In this document: positions 22,692 to 31,434 of the stretch, one piece after another
Numbering within the stretch: position 1 is the stretch's first letter
How the letters are laid out: each line of letters opens with the position of its first letter
NCBI GenBank assembly: GCA_035289905.1
Contig: DATDVT010000041.1
Location: 1 to 31,571, forward strand
Direction: 5' to 3'
Length of the DNA stretch: 31,571 nucleotides
DNA from: DATDVT01 sp035289905
GTDB taxonomy: Archaea; Nanobdellota; Nanobdellia; SCGC-AAA011-G17; GW2011-AR18
Position numbers and translations under genes: made by a program
The notes under the pieces: model-generated
Told to the model about the DNA's origin: nothing
The model's input: the letters and a program-made list of their open reading frames with translations, nothing else
Database searches by the model: none

Positions 22692-23415
22692 TTTCATCAA
22701 AAATAACTTCTTTGCTTGAATATAATTTATCTAAATGTAATCTACTTACTCTAAATCCTGGACCATGATCTCTGACAGTTCCGTTTTCTTTTATATGCAT
22801 TCTAAATTCCCAAACAATTAATCCTTCTTTAAATAATCTTTCAAATGATGTTTCATTAAGTTTTTTTAATAAAATAGCTTTATTATATTTAAAATATTCT
22901 AAATTTCCTTCTTTTTTATTCTCTGCTAAAACTAAAAGTAAATTTTCATATAATTTTGTTCTTAATTTATCCATAAGTTCATTTATATTAAAATAAGAAA
23001 CTATCCCAAAATCTTTATGGATTATGTTTAATCTTTCTTTCTTTTTATCAACTTCTAGTTTAAAGTTTTGAGTATTAAATTTATCAGCAACAAGTGTTAT
23101 TTTTAATGCTTGTCGTCCTTCTTTGTCTTTATAACCAAATTTTTCTATTATTTCTTTAGGACTTAGTGGTTCCCAATATGGTGTTTTAGTCATTAAAGTC
23201 ACTCTAGAACTAGCATTATCTCTTTGTGCTTTTAATTCTACAGGTAATCCTTGATATAAAAAATCAGGTTCGCCTTCATTATTCTCCTTTATTTTTAATA
23301 ATGTTTCAAAAGTATAACCTATACCTGTATCATCAATTCTTAAAGATTTTATAAAACCCTTCTTAAATAATTCCTTTAACTCTTTTACAATATCTATTTC
23401 TTGTAATTCAGGCAT
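22666..23415 (-). CDS. MvaI/BcnI-family type II restriction endonuclease
   Basis: The 249-aa product matches the MvaI/BcnI family: TGIGYTFETLLKIKENNEGEPDF (from residue 30) leads into the PD-ExK centre with D51, E60 and K62 (VELKAQR). SRVTLMTKTPYW follows, then a C-terminal RDHGPGFRVSRLHLDKLY block. Enzymes of this family cut CC/WGG or CC/SGG as monomers; the exact site here cannot be read from sequence. A TATA-like CTTATATATTA (about 23436-23446) is centred 26 nt before the ATG, giving an independent leaderless transcript. It is convergent with, and overlaps, the methyltransferase gene. Confidence 0.88.
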   Translation of the reverse strand: MPELQEIDIVKELKELFKKGFIKSLRIDDTGIGYTFETLLKIKENNEGEPDFLYQGLPVELKAQRDNASSRVTLMTKTPYWEPLSPKEIIEKFGYKDKEGRQALKITLVADKFNTQNFKLEVDKKKERLNIIHKDFGIVSYFNINELMDKLRTKLYENLLLVLAENKKEGNLEYFKYNKAILLKKLNETSFERLFKEGLIVWEFRMHIKENGTVRDHGPGFRVSRLHLDKLYSSKEVIFDETKSYEEQK

Positions 23416-23540
23416 ATATCTTTATGAATTTTTATTAATATATAAGCATAACGCCTAAAACTTACAATGGATACACAGCCGAAAGACATTTTTGTATAAG
23501 AAACCATGATTCTATGTAAGAAGTGCTTAAAAGTTATTAG

Positions 23541-23552
23541 TTTTTACACAAA
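23541..23552 (-). repeat. Inverted copy of the TTTGTGTAAAAA motif
   Basis: TTTTTACACAAA is the exact reverse complement of the first 12 bases of the 14-bp motif at 20120 and 20158. It lies 3 nt before the direct repeat TGTGAATTT (23556-23564), mirroring the left side of the block. Confidence 0.4.
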
Positions 23553-23555
23553 GCT

Positions 23556-23564
23556 TGTGAATTT
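23556..23564 (+). repeat. Direct repeat at the right side of the accessory block
   Basis: Second copy of TGTGAATTT (first at 20114-20122). It touches the stop codon of the antiporter gene. Confidence 0.35.
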
Positions 23565-25246
23565 TACCACATTAGTTTATCAGTTTTTTTATCTTTTAAT
23601 AGTTGTTTGTATAATTCTTTTCCTGTTTTTTTAATTATTTTTTTATTATTCAACAATTCAGAGATTGCTATACCGGCTATTAGTTCTGGAAGTGCTACAA
23701 AATCTGCACTATTTTGATATAAAATTACAGCTTCTTCAGCATTTTGAGCAGTTACAAATACAATTGCCTTTTTATTTTTTTTCCTAGTAATTTCTAATAA
23801 TAATAAATTATCCGATGTTTTCGGTATTGTTGAGATTATTAGTTTTGCTTTTTCTATCCCAATTTGTTCTAATAGATCTACATTCGCTATATCTCCATAA
23901 ATACAATTTATTTTGTCAGAGATTAACTTTTTAATAACTTCCGGATTATAATCAATAACAATAAATTTCTTCTTAACAGCAATTAATTTTAAAATTATTT
24001 TAGAGCCCATTCTATGTGCACCAAATAAAATTATATGATGATTCAGTCCTTTTGGTATATTCTCTAGATTTTTTTTACTAGTAAATTTTTCTAAAGGAAT
24101 TAAATATTTAGAGAATAAAGAATAAATTTTTTCATCATAGTTAATTATATAAGATGTTAAGGTTATTGTGAATAGGCTTATAATTATAACTATATTAAAT
24201 ATTTCTTGATTTAAATGATTTAATGTTAGGCCTATTGCTGCTAAAATTAATGAGAATTCACTTATTTGAGCGAGTGAGATAGATGTAATAAAAGAGGTTC
24301 TATTTCCTTGTTTGAAAAATTTTAAGGTTGTAAAGATTATTAATGGTTTTATTAATAATACAATTAAAGTAAATATTATTATTGGAATTATTTGATCTGA
24401 AATGTTTATTAGAGTAACTTGAGTCCCAAGAATTACAAAAAAAATTATAACAAAAAAATCCTTTAGTGATTTTACTCTCCCTTCTATTTCTAAATTATAA
24501 GGAAATGTTGCTAGAGATATTCCTGCTAAGAATGCACCAATTGCAATTGAAAAGTCTAAAATATAGGCAATTCCAGAAAATAAAAAACATATAGCAATGG
24601 CAGTTATAAATAATAATTCATGGGATTTAGCAGTAATTTTTACTAGATGTTTAAATACAAATCTATTTGCGCTAAACGCTAGTAAAAATAAAAATGATAT
24701 TTTTGTTATAGTGATCAATATTGGAATATAGTTTATATTATCTAATGTTGTTATTAAAGGCAGAGCAATCATTGCTACTATATCTTGAACTAACAAAATT
24801 CCCAAGATTATTCTTCCATGCAAGGTATCTAATTGGTTGTCGTCAGATAATAATTTGATTACTATCATTGTTGATGATAGGGAAATTATCAAACCTATAT
24901 ATGCAGATTGGATAAAAGAAAACCAATAGAGTGCAATTACAGTACTTAATAGAAATGTTAAAATTATTTGCGTAAATCCTGTAATTATTATTAATTTACC
25001 CATTTTTTTTATTTTAGAGAAATCTAATTCCATGCCTACAAAAAAGAGTAAAAATGCTATACCTAATTCAGATAAACTTTTTATGAATTCTGTATTTTTT
25101 ATTATACCTAGCAGAGAGGGACCCAAAAGGACACCAGCGATTACATAACCTAAAATTAATGGTTGTTTAAATAATCTAGCGAGATTTGCTAGGAGAGCTG
25201 CGAATATTATTACTAAACCAATTTCGATTATTAATGAAAATTGCAT
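23564..25246 (-). CDS. CPA2-type cation/proton antiporter with RCK (TrkA-N) domain
   Basis: The 560-aa protein has about 12-13 membrane spans in the first 370 residues. These include the family blocks QPLILGYVIAGVLLGPS, LGIAFLLFFVGMELDF, SLSSTMIVIKLL, LLVQDIVAM and AIGAFLAGISLA. From about residue 400 a Rossmann RCK domain follows (HHIILFGAHRMGSK, FIVIDYNPEVIKKL, CIYGDIANVDLLEQIGI). It resembles KefB/KefC-type and related Na+ or K+/H+ antiporters, gated by nucleotide or ligand binding to the RCK domain. The exact ion is unknown. It is followed on the left by the accessory block and separated from the 69-aa gene upstream by 37 nt. Confidence 0.93.
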   Translation of the reverse strand: MQFSLIIEIGLVIIFAALLANLARLFKQPLILGYVIAGVLLGPSLLGIIKNTEFIKSLSELGIAFLLFFVGMELDFSKIKKMGKLIIITGFTQIILTFLLSTVIALYWFSFIQSAYIGLIISLSSTMIVIKLLSDDNQLDTLHGRIILGILLVQDIVAMIALPLITTLDNINYIPILITITKISFLFLLAFSANRFVFKHLVKITAKSHELLFITAIAICFLFSGIAYILDFSIAIGAFLAGISLATFPYNLEIEGRVKSLKDFFVIIFFVILGTQVTLINISDQIIPIIIFTLIVLLIKPLIIFTTLKFFKQGNRTSFITSISLAQISEFSLILAAIGLTLNHLNQEIFNIVIIISLFTITLTSYIINYDEKIYSLFSKYLIPLEKFTSKKNLENIPKGLNHHIILFGAHRMGSKIILKLIAVKKKFIVIDYNPEVIKKLISDKINCIYGDIANVDLLEQIGIEKAKLIISTIPKTSDNLLLLEITRKKNKKAIVFVTAQNAEEAVILYQNSADFVALPELIAGIAISELLNNKKIIKKTGKELYKQLLKDKKTDKLMW

Positions 25247-25283
25247 TGATAGAAGTAAGGATTATTATTTTATAAAAGTTATC

Positions 25284-25493
25284 TTACTTTTTTATAAAAA
25301 AATTGATTACACGCGAGAGTATAAAAGAAAAAAGAATTAAAATTATTAAATATATTATAAAATACTTTGTTAAACAGAATGCTTCAAAACAATAATTTTT
25401 TGCTAGATAATATGCACTTATAATTGAAATAATTATTAATATAATGAATAAAATATTTTTATTTGCTTTATTTTTAAAAATGGTTTCTTTCAT
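25284..25493 (-). CDS. Small two-span membrane protein (69 aa)
   Basis: The product (MKETIFKNKANKNILFIILI) has two hydrophobic spans (about 13-30 and 42-64) separated by a short loop with C34 and C40, and ends in basic residues. It lies 14 nt after EF-2 and 37 nt before the antiporter gene on the same strand, so all three may share a transcript. No SD or strong TATA is seen. No family recognised. Confidence 0.5.
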   Translation of the reverse strand: MKETIFKNKANKNILFIILIIISIISAYYLAKNYCFEAFCLTKYFIIYLIILILFSFILSRVINFFIKK

Positions 25494-25507
25494 AGCTATT
25501 TGAATAA

Positions 25508-27694
25508 TTAAGCATTTTCGCTTAATCCTTTTCTTTTTCTAATTTGTTGAATAATTTTATTTTGTAAATCAGGAGGTACTCTTTCGAATAATTGATCTAC
25601 TACGGAAAAATTACCACGACCCTCTGTTGCACTTCTTAGCTCTGAGGTTAAACCAAACATTTCAGCTACTGGAACCTTAGCTTTGATTATCATTTGACTC
25701 CCTTCTTGATTTGTTTCTAATAATTGCCCACGTTTATTTGCAACAAGTTTTGATATGCTGCCCATGAAATCTAATGGAACATCTATTTGTAATACTTGAA
25801 GTGGTTCAAACAATGCGGGATTAGCTGCATTCATTGCTTCTCTAATAGCTTCTCTGATAGCAGGATAAACTTGTGCTGGACCCCTATGAATTGCATCTTC
25901 GTGGAGTTTACAATCGTGTAATTTAATTAACATTTTAATACAATTTTCTTTTGCTAATGGTCCTGCTTTTACAACCTGTTCAAAACCATCTAATACTAAT
26001 TCTATAACTTCATTAATTTGAACAATACCTCTTGTGTTGTCTAAAAACATACAATTGTTGATAATAGCTTTAACTTTTTTTGCTTCTTTTGTTTCGAATC
26101 CCATTTCAACAAGTTTTGGAACTAGGGTTTCTTCATCTTTCTTTCTTAATCTTCCTATAGGTAATTCTCCTTTTTTTATAGCTTGATAAATATTATCTGG
26201 TAGTGGTTCTACAGTCATATAGAATTTGTTGTGTTTATTTGGTGATTTACCTTCCATTTCTGGAGAAGGTTTCATTACTGTCTCTCTGTAAGTTACAATT
26301 GGTGCTGATGTCTTGACTTGTAAACCCTTTTCTGAGACGATTCTATTTTCTATAATTTCTAAATGTAATTCTCCCATTCCAGAGATTAAATTTTCACCTG
26401 TTTCCTCATTGATTTCTATTTTAATACTTGGATCTTCTTTACCTACTTTTCTCAGAATTTCAATTAATTTCGGTAGATCAGCTGTTTTTGTAGCTTCTAT
26501 TGATTTTGTAACTACTGGTTCAAAAATATGCTTTAATTCTTCAAATGGTATTTCTGGCTCTGATGTTACAGTTTCTCCAGCTTCTCCTGAGATTCCGGTA
26601 ATAGCTAATACATTTCCTGCAGTAATTGAATGTATTTGCTCTGGTTTAATTCCATTATATATCAAAACTTGTTGAATTCTTTGTCTTTTTTTAGCTAGAT
26701 TAAGATATACTTCCATGCCTTCTTCTAGTTTTCCAGAGAATAACCTTCCTGCGCACATTTCTTTTCCATATCTTGGGTCTATCATTACTCTCGTGATAAC
26801 GAAACCTGTTTTTCCATTGGGATTACACTCTATTAGATTTTTACCAAATTCTGAATCTAGTTCTCCCTTCCAAATCTTTGGAATTCTATATTTTTGAGCT
26901 TCAATAGGGTTAGGTAAATGTTTAACTACCATATCTAAAATAACCTCAAATAATGGGGCATTTTGCCAACACCATTCCTTCTTTTTGTCTTCATCCATAT
27001 CATACATTGCGATTATATCTTTGAAATTCACTCCTTTTTTTTTCATATAATGGAGAGATAATGCCCAATTTTCTCTAGCACTACCAAATGCTACACTACC
27101 ATCAAGAATATCTACTTTCCATTTTTCTGCGTACCCTGGTTCTGCTAATTTTTCAATTAATTGATTAAAATCTTTAAAAATATTCATGAAACGTTCTTGC
27201 ATTTTTTCAGGAGTTAATTTTACTTCTTTGATTAATCTATCAACTTTATTTATAAATAAAACTGGCTTTACTCTTTCTCTTAATGCTTGTCTTAATACAG
27301 TTTCAGTTTGTGGCATTATACCCTCAACAGCACATACAAGGACTATTGTTCCATCTATTGCTCTCATAGCTCTTGTAACATTTCCTGAGAAATCTATATG
27401 TCCAGGAGTGTCAATTAAGTTTATTAAAAATTCATTTCCTTGGAAATCATGTACCATACTAACATTAGCTGCATCAACAGTCATTAGTCTTTCTTGTTCA
27501 TCTGAATGTTGCCATGTAGCCATGCCTTGGTTTAGATCTCCTGCATATTTTGCAGCCATTTTTCCTGATGCTGCTAAAAGATTATCTGTGAATGCGGTTT
27601 TTCCGTGATGAATATGTGCAGAAGTACAGATATTTCTTATATTTTCAGGATTTTTAATTATATTTTGAACTTTTTCAATCATACTTTCTGTCAT
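25508..27694 (-). CDS. fusA: Translation elongation factor EF-2
   Basis: EF-2 moves tRNA and mRNA through the ribosome using GTP. I chose the ATG at 27694 (MTESMIEKVQNIIKNPENIR, 728 aa) because an SD (AAAGGT, 27704-27709) lies 9 nt upstream and a TATA box at 27731-27740. The G domain has DTPGHIDFSG and NKVDRL, but the P-loop reads SAHIHHGKT, with His29 where the family has Asp (AHxDHGKT). The later domains include GMGELHLEII and the diphthamide loop LHEDAIHRGPAQ, whose His is conserved. The length is normal for archaeal EF-2. The substituted P-loop residue is the only oddity. Confidence 0.96.
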   Translation of the reverse strand: MTESMIEKVQNIIKNPENIRNICTSAHIHHGKTAFTDNLLAASGKMAAKYAGDLNQGMATWQHSDEQERLMTVDAANVSMVHDFQGNEFLINLIDTPGHIDFSGNVTRAMRAIDGTIVLVCAVEGIMPQTETVLRQALRERVKPVLFINKVDRLIKEVKLTPEKMQERFMNIFKDFNQLIEKLAEPGYAEKWKVDILDGSVAFGSARENWALSLHYMKKKGVNFKDIIAMYDMDEDKKKEWCWQNAPLFEVILDMVVKHLPNPIEAQKYRIPKIWKGELDSEFGKNLIECNPNGKTGFVITRVMIDPRYGKEMCAGRLFSGKLEEGMEVYLNLAKKRQRIQQVLIYNGIKPEQIHSITAGNVLAITGISGEAGETVTSEPEIPFEELKHIFEPVVTKSIEATKTADLPKLIEILRKVGKEDPSIKIEINEETGENLISGMGELHLEIIENRIVSEKGLQVKTSAPIVTYRETVMKPSPEMEGKSPNKHNKFYMTVEPLPDNIYQAIKKGELPIGRLRKKDEETLVPKLVEMGFETKEAKKVKAIINNCMFLDNTRGIVQINEVIELVLDGFEQVVKAGPLAKENCIKMLIKLHDCKLHEDAIHRGPAQVYPAIREAIREAMNAANPALFEPLQVLQIDVPLDFMGSISKLVANKRGQLLETNQEGSQMIIKAKVPVAEMFGLTSELRSATEGRGNFSVVDQLFERVPPDLQNKIIQQIRKRKGLSENA

Positions 27695-27730
27695 TGTAAT
27701 AATACCTTTATTAAATTGCAAAAATGTAAG

Positions 27731-27740
27731 ATATTTAAAT
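27731..27740 (-). promoter_or_regulatory. TATA box of EF-2
   Basis: ATTTAAATAT on the minus strand is centred near 27735, predicting a start around 27709, right at the SD. The gap between EF-2 and the upstream SMC gene contains no other good box. Confidence 0.5.
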
Positions 27741-27748
27741 GTTGTTAT

Positions 27749-30700
27749 TTAAATTTTTAAACTAATCACTTTAGAAATACCATCTTGCATTGAGACTCCA
27801 TAAATTTGATCTGCTTCATTAATTATTGTATCGTTGTGGGAGATTACTATATATTGAGCTTTATCAGCATATTTTTTAATTAATTTAGATAATAACTCTG
27901 AATTTTTTTTATCTAATGCTGCATCTACTTCATCTAATAAGTAGAAAGGGGATGGCTCAAACTCTTGTAGGGAAAAGATAAATGCTAGGGCACACATTGT
28001 TTTTTCTCCACCAGATAATGCTTTTACATCTAAAAATTTGTTACCTGTGATTTTTACTTTAAAATCAATACCTCCTTCAAAAATCTTTTCTGGATTTTCT
28101 AGTTCCATATGTGCTTCACCTTTAGTAGTTAATGACTGAAATATATTTTTGAATGTTTTTTCTATTTTATTATATGTTTTTAAAAAAACATCTTGTTTTT
28201 TATTTTCAACCTCAGTGATCATACCTAAAACATCTTCTTTTTCTGTTCTTAATTTACTTACTTTTTCTTCTAATTTTTCTAATTCTTTCTCTATTTCTTC
28301 ATATACTTCTAATGCTCTTAAATTTACATTACCAATTTTATTTATTTCTTTTTCTGTTTCTCTAATCAAAGAGAATAATTCTTCATAAACTATTCCTCTT
28401 TTGATTTTGGCTTCATGTAGTGGTTCAAATTCTTTTTGTAAACCTTCTATTTCAGCAACCATTTTTGCTTTATCTATGATAACATTATTTAATTTTTGTT
28501 GAACACTCTTTATTTTCTCTTCTTCTCTGATTATATTTGTTTCTTTAATTTGTATTTTTTCTTCTAATTTATTTCTTTTTGCTACTAATTCTTTAAACTG
28601 TCCATAATATTTTTTTTCTAGATTTTCTTTTTCTCTTAATTCTTTTTGTCTTTCTTTTAAAATTTGGTTTAATAATTCTATTTCTTTTTTAAATTCTTCA
28701 AATTCTTTATCATGCTGCTTTAAAATATTTATTGATTTAATAATTTCTGGTTGTAGTACTGAATTAATTTGTAACTCTAGATTTCTGATTTGTGCTTCAA
28801 ATTCAATACCATCGCTTTTTACTTCTAATTTATGAGATTCTAATTCTTCTAGATTTTTTCTTAACTCTGAATTAGATAATTTTTCTCTTGTTTTATGTTT
28901 ATTTTCTTTAAGATTGTTTAATTCTTTATTAGAATTTATTATTTTAGTTTCCATTTCTTTTTGTTGATTATTTAAATCTTTAATTTGCTCTTCAAGTTTT
29001 GTTTTTTCTTGAGTTAGAACCTCTAAATTTGTTGAATTTAAACCCATTGATTTCTCTAATTGTATTATTTCAGTTTCTAATATTGCTTTTTCTTCTCTCA
29101 ATTTAAATAAATTATTTTCATTTTCTAATCTTTTTGATTCGATAATGTTTAATTTTTCTTGATATTTTTCTATTTCTTTTTCTAATTTAGGTATTTCAGA
29201 ATCTACTTCTTCTTCTTTAAATCCTAGGCCTCTACTTTTTTGGCGGTAACCACCAATCATAGCACCACTAGTTTCTAATAGATCTCCTTCTATAGTAACC
29301 ATTCTAGCCCTACCCACTCCTATTTTTCTTCCAATGTTAATATCTTTAATAATTACAGTTGAACCTAAAACAAAGGAAAATACATTTTTATATCTCGGAT
29401 CAAATTTAATTAAATCTATTGCTAAACCTTCAGTTTGTGAGAGAATTTGTTTTGTTTCTAATGACATCTCTCTTGCTTTTATTTTATTTAATGGTATGAA
29501 TGTAGCTGTGCCTAATCTATTTTCTTTTAAAAATTCTATACATTTTTGGGCTGTTACATCATTGTCTACAACTATACTTTGGATTCTTTGACCAGCAGCA
29601 ATTTCTAATGCAACTGAATATTTAGTTGGTACCTGTCCAAGTTCTGAAACTACTCCAAAAATACCTTTTATTTTATTTCTTTGTTCTATTATCTTTCGTG
29701 TAGCTATATCTCCTGCAATTCTTTCTCTAATTGAGGCTTGTTTTGTCATTAATTTAGCTAATTCTTCATTAGTGTAAAGTAAATTTTGTCTTAGAGATTG
29801 AAGTTGAACTGCCAATAAGCTGTCTTCACTTAATGATTTGGTTAGTTTTATTGTTGTATCTTTAAATTTTTGTTTAAATTCTTTTAATTTTGTAAAATTT
29901 TCAGTTTTACTAGTTCCTTTAATGTTTCTTAATTTCTCATCTATATCTTTAAGTTGAAATTCAATTTGATCTTTTGATCTAAGAATAGCTTGTTTTTCTT
30001 CTTGAAATCTTGTAATATCTTTTAATGTAGTTTCTATCGTGTTTTCTATACTTTCTAAAAAATTATTTATATCTTTAAAGTTATTAATATTATTTTTTTT
30101 CTTGAACTCTTGAATATCTTTTTCTGTATCATTTTCTTCTTGTTTTAAAAGATTTAATTTTTTATTTAAATTTAATTTTTTTTCTTCTAATTCTTTTATT
30201 TTAATTCCTAACTCTTTTTGATTTTTACCTAGTTGTTCTTTTCTTGATTTTATTTTTTCTATTTCGTTTGAACAAACATCTAGTCTACTAGTACTTTTAA
30301 TAATTGTTGTTTTCAATTCTTCTATTTGCTTTCTAAGAATTAGTTGCTCTTTTTCTCCTTTTTCTTCTATTTCGTTATTTATCTCTTTGGTTGTATTCTT
30401 GTGTTCTTCTATTTTTGTTTTTAATTCTGAGATTTGTGTATTACATTCATTTGTTTTCGATTCAAATTCTTTTAGATTTTTTTCTATTTCTGCTAATTTT
30501 TCGTTTCGTAATTTAAGTTGATTGTTTATATGTGTTGCTTTATAATCCTTTAAATTTTCTTGAAGTTGTTTAAATTTAATTGCTTGATCTCTTTCTTTTT
30601 TTAACTCTCTTAGATTAGCTTCTCTCTCTATAAGTATTATTTCAGCTTCATTAAGTTTTGAATCAACTTTTTGTAGTTCTTGTAAACATTTTTCTTTTTT

Positions 30701-31219
30701 TTCTTCAAATACTGAAATTCCTGAGATTTGATCTATAATTAATCTTCTTTCTAATGGTTTCATTTCCATAAAATTTATCACGTCACCCTGTAATAGGATA
30801 TTATGACTATCAGGATCTACTTTTGCAGATTTTAATAGGTCTACTACTTGTTGTCTTGTAGAGGTTTTATCATTTATTTTATAGATACTTGTACCATTAT
30901 TTCTTAAAACTCTTGTAATCTTTATATTTTCTTCTTTAGAAGCAAATTTTTTAGCTTTATTACAAAATACTATGCTTGCCTCTGCTTCTTTTGCTGCTTT
31001 GCCTTTTTTTCCACCATTAAAGATTAAATTAGCTGATTTTTCAGCTCTTAATGATTTTGCAGAGCTTTTTCCTAAAACAAAACATATTAAATCTACAATA
31101 TTGCTTTTGCCAGCACCATTTGGTCCAAGCACACAATTGAACTGATTTCCAAAAATAAGTTCTGTTTTATTAGCAAAGGATTTGAAACCTTTAGCAGTTA
31201 TTTTTGTGATGGTTGTCAT
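27749..31219 (-). CDS. smc: Chromosome segregation ATPase SMC
   Basis: SMC forms the ring-shaped condensin that organises the chromosome. The 1156-aa protein has the N-terminal Walker A GPNGAGKS (32-39) and a Q-loop region ILLQGDVINF. A long coiled coil follows, then the hinge (about 513-650, with GIFGVVSELGQV and LETSGAMIGG) and the returning coiled coil. The C-terminal head has LSGGEKT (about 1069) and Walker B FYLLDEVDAALD (about 1095), followed by the D-loop and a switch His (VISHND). The Walker A has Ala in place of the common Ser. A TATA-like TTTATAAAT (near 31247-31255) precedes the ATG. ScpA/ScpB are not in the window. Confidence 0.97.
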   Translation of the reverse strand: MTTITKITAKGFKSFANKTELIFGNQFNCVLGPNGAGKSNIVDLICFVLGKSSAKSLRAEKSANLIFNGGKKGKAAKEAEASIVFCNKAKKFASKEENIKITRVLRNNGTSIYKINDKTSTRQQVVDLLKSAKVDPDSHNILLQGDVINFMEMKPLERRLIIDQISGISVFEEKKEKCLQELQKVDSKLNEAEIILIEREANLRELKKERDQAIKFKQLQENLKDYKATHINNQLKLRNEKLAEIEKNLKEFESKTNECNTQISELKTKIEEHKNTTKEINNEIEEKGEKEQLILRKQIEELKTTIIKSTSRLDVCSNEIEKIKSRKEQLGKNQKELGIKIKELEEKKLNLNKKLNLLKQEENDTEKDIQEFKKKNNINNFKDINNFLESIENTIETTLKDITRFQEEKQAILRSKDQIEFQLKDIDEKLRNIKGTSKTENFTKLKEFKQKFKDTTIKLTKSLSEDSLLAVQLQSLRQNLLYTNEELAKLMTKQASIRERIAGDIATRKIIEQRNKIKGIFGVVSELGQVPTKYSVALEIAAGQRIQSIVVDNDVTAQKCIEFLKENRLGTATFIPLNKIKAREMSLETKQILSQTEGLAIDLIKFDPRYKNVFSFVLGSTVIIKDINIGRKIGVGRARMVTIEGDLLETSGAMIGGYRQKSRGLGFKEEEVDSEIPKLEKEIEKYQEKLNIIESKRLENENNLFKLREEKAILETEIIQLEKSMGLNSTNLEVLTQEKTKLEEQIKDLNNQQKEMETKIINSNKELNNLKENKHKTREKLSNSELRKNLEELESHKLEVKSDGIEFEAQIRNLELQINSVLQPEIIKSINILKQHDKEFEEFKKEIELLNQILKERQKELREKENLEKKYYGQFKELVAKRNKLEEKIQIKETNIIREEEKIKSVQQKLNNVIIDKAKMVAEIEGLQKEFEPLHEAKIKRGIVYEELFSLIRETEKEINKIGNVNLRALEVYEEIEKELEKLEEKVSKLRTEKEDVLGMITEVENKKQDVFLKTYNKIEKTFKNIFQSLTTKGEAHMELENPEKIFEGGIDFKVKITGNKFLDVKALSGGEKTMCALAFIFSLQEFEPSPFYLLDEVDAALDKKNSELLSKLIKKYADKAQYIVISHNDTIINEADQIYGVSMQDGISKVISLKI

Positions 31220-31270
31220 TTGTTTATTAATTTAGATTAGTAATTTATAAATCTTTTCTATTATCGGCTC

Positions 31271-31317
31271 AATCCTAAATAGTTCTAAATCTACCCAATA
31301 AGTTATTGGTAAGGATT
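31271..31317. other. Nested inverted repeats in the smc upstream gap
   Basis: An inner perfect hairpin CCAATAA-G-TTATTGG (31295-31309) is enclosed by outer arms AATCCT (31271-31276) and AGGATT (31312-31317). It could be a small structured RNA or a regulatory site between divergent genes. The rest of the 215-nt gap (31220-31434) shows only promoter-like A/T tracts. Confidence 0.3.
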
Positions 31318-31434
31318 CTCCCATAAATCTCTGATTTGATTATGCAAAAAGAGGATTAAAACAAATCAAAAATTTAGATAAAATATTTTTTATTTTTTAA
31401 TCAACTTTATTAATTGCTAAAGTTTAATTAATTT

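Noticed and set aside
26313..27608. Several plus-strand frames of 60-140 aa
   Set aside because: All lie antisense within the EF-2 gene; the Ser/Phe/Ile-rich composition is typical of shadows.
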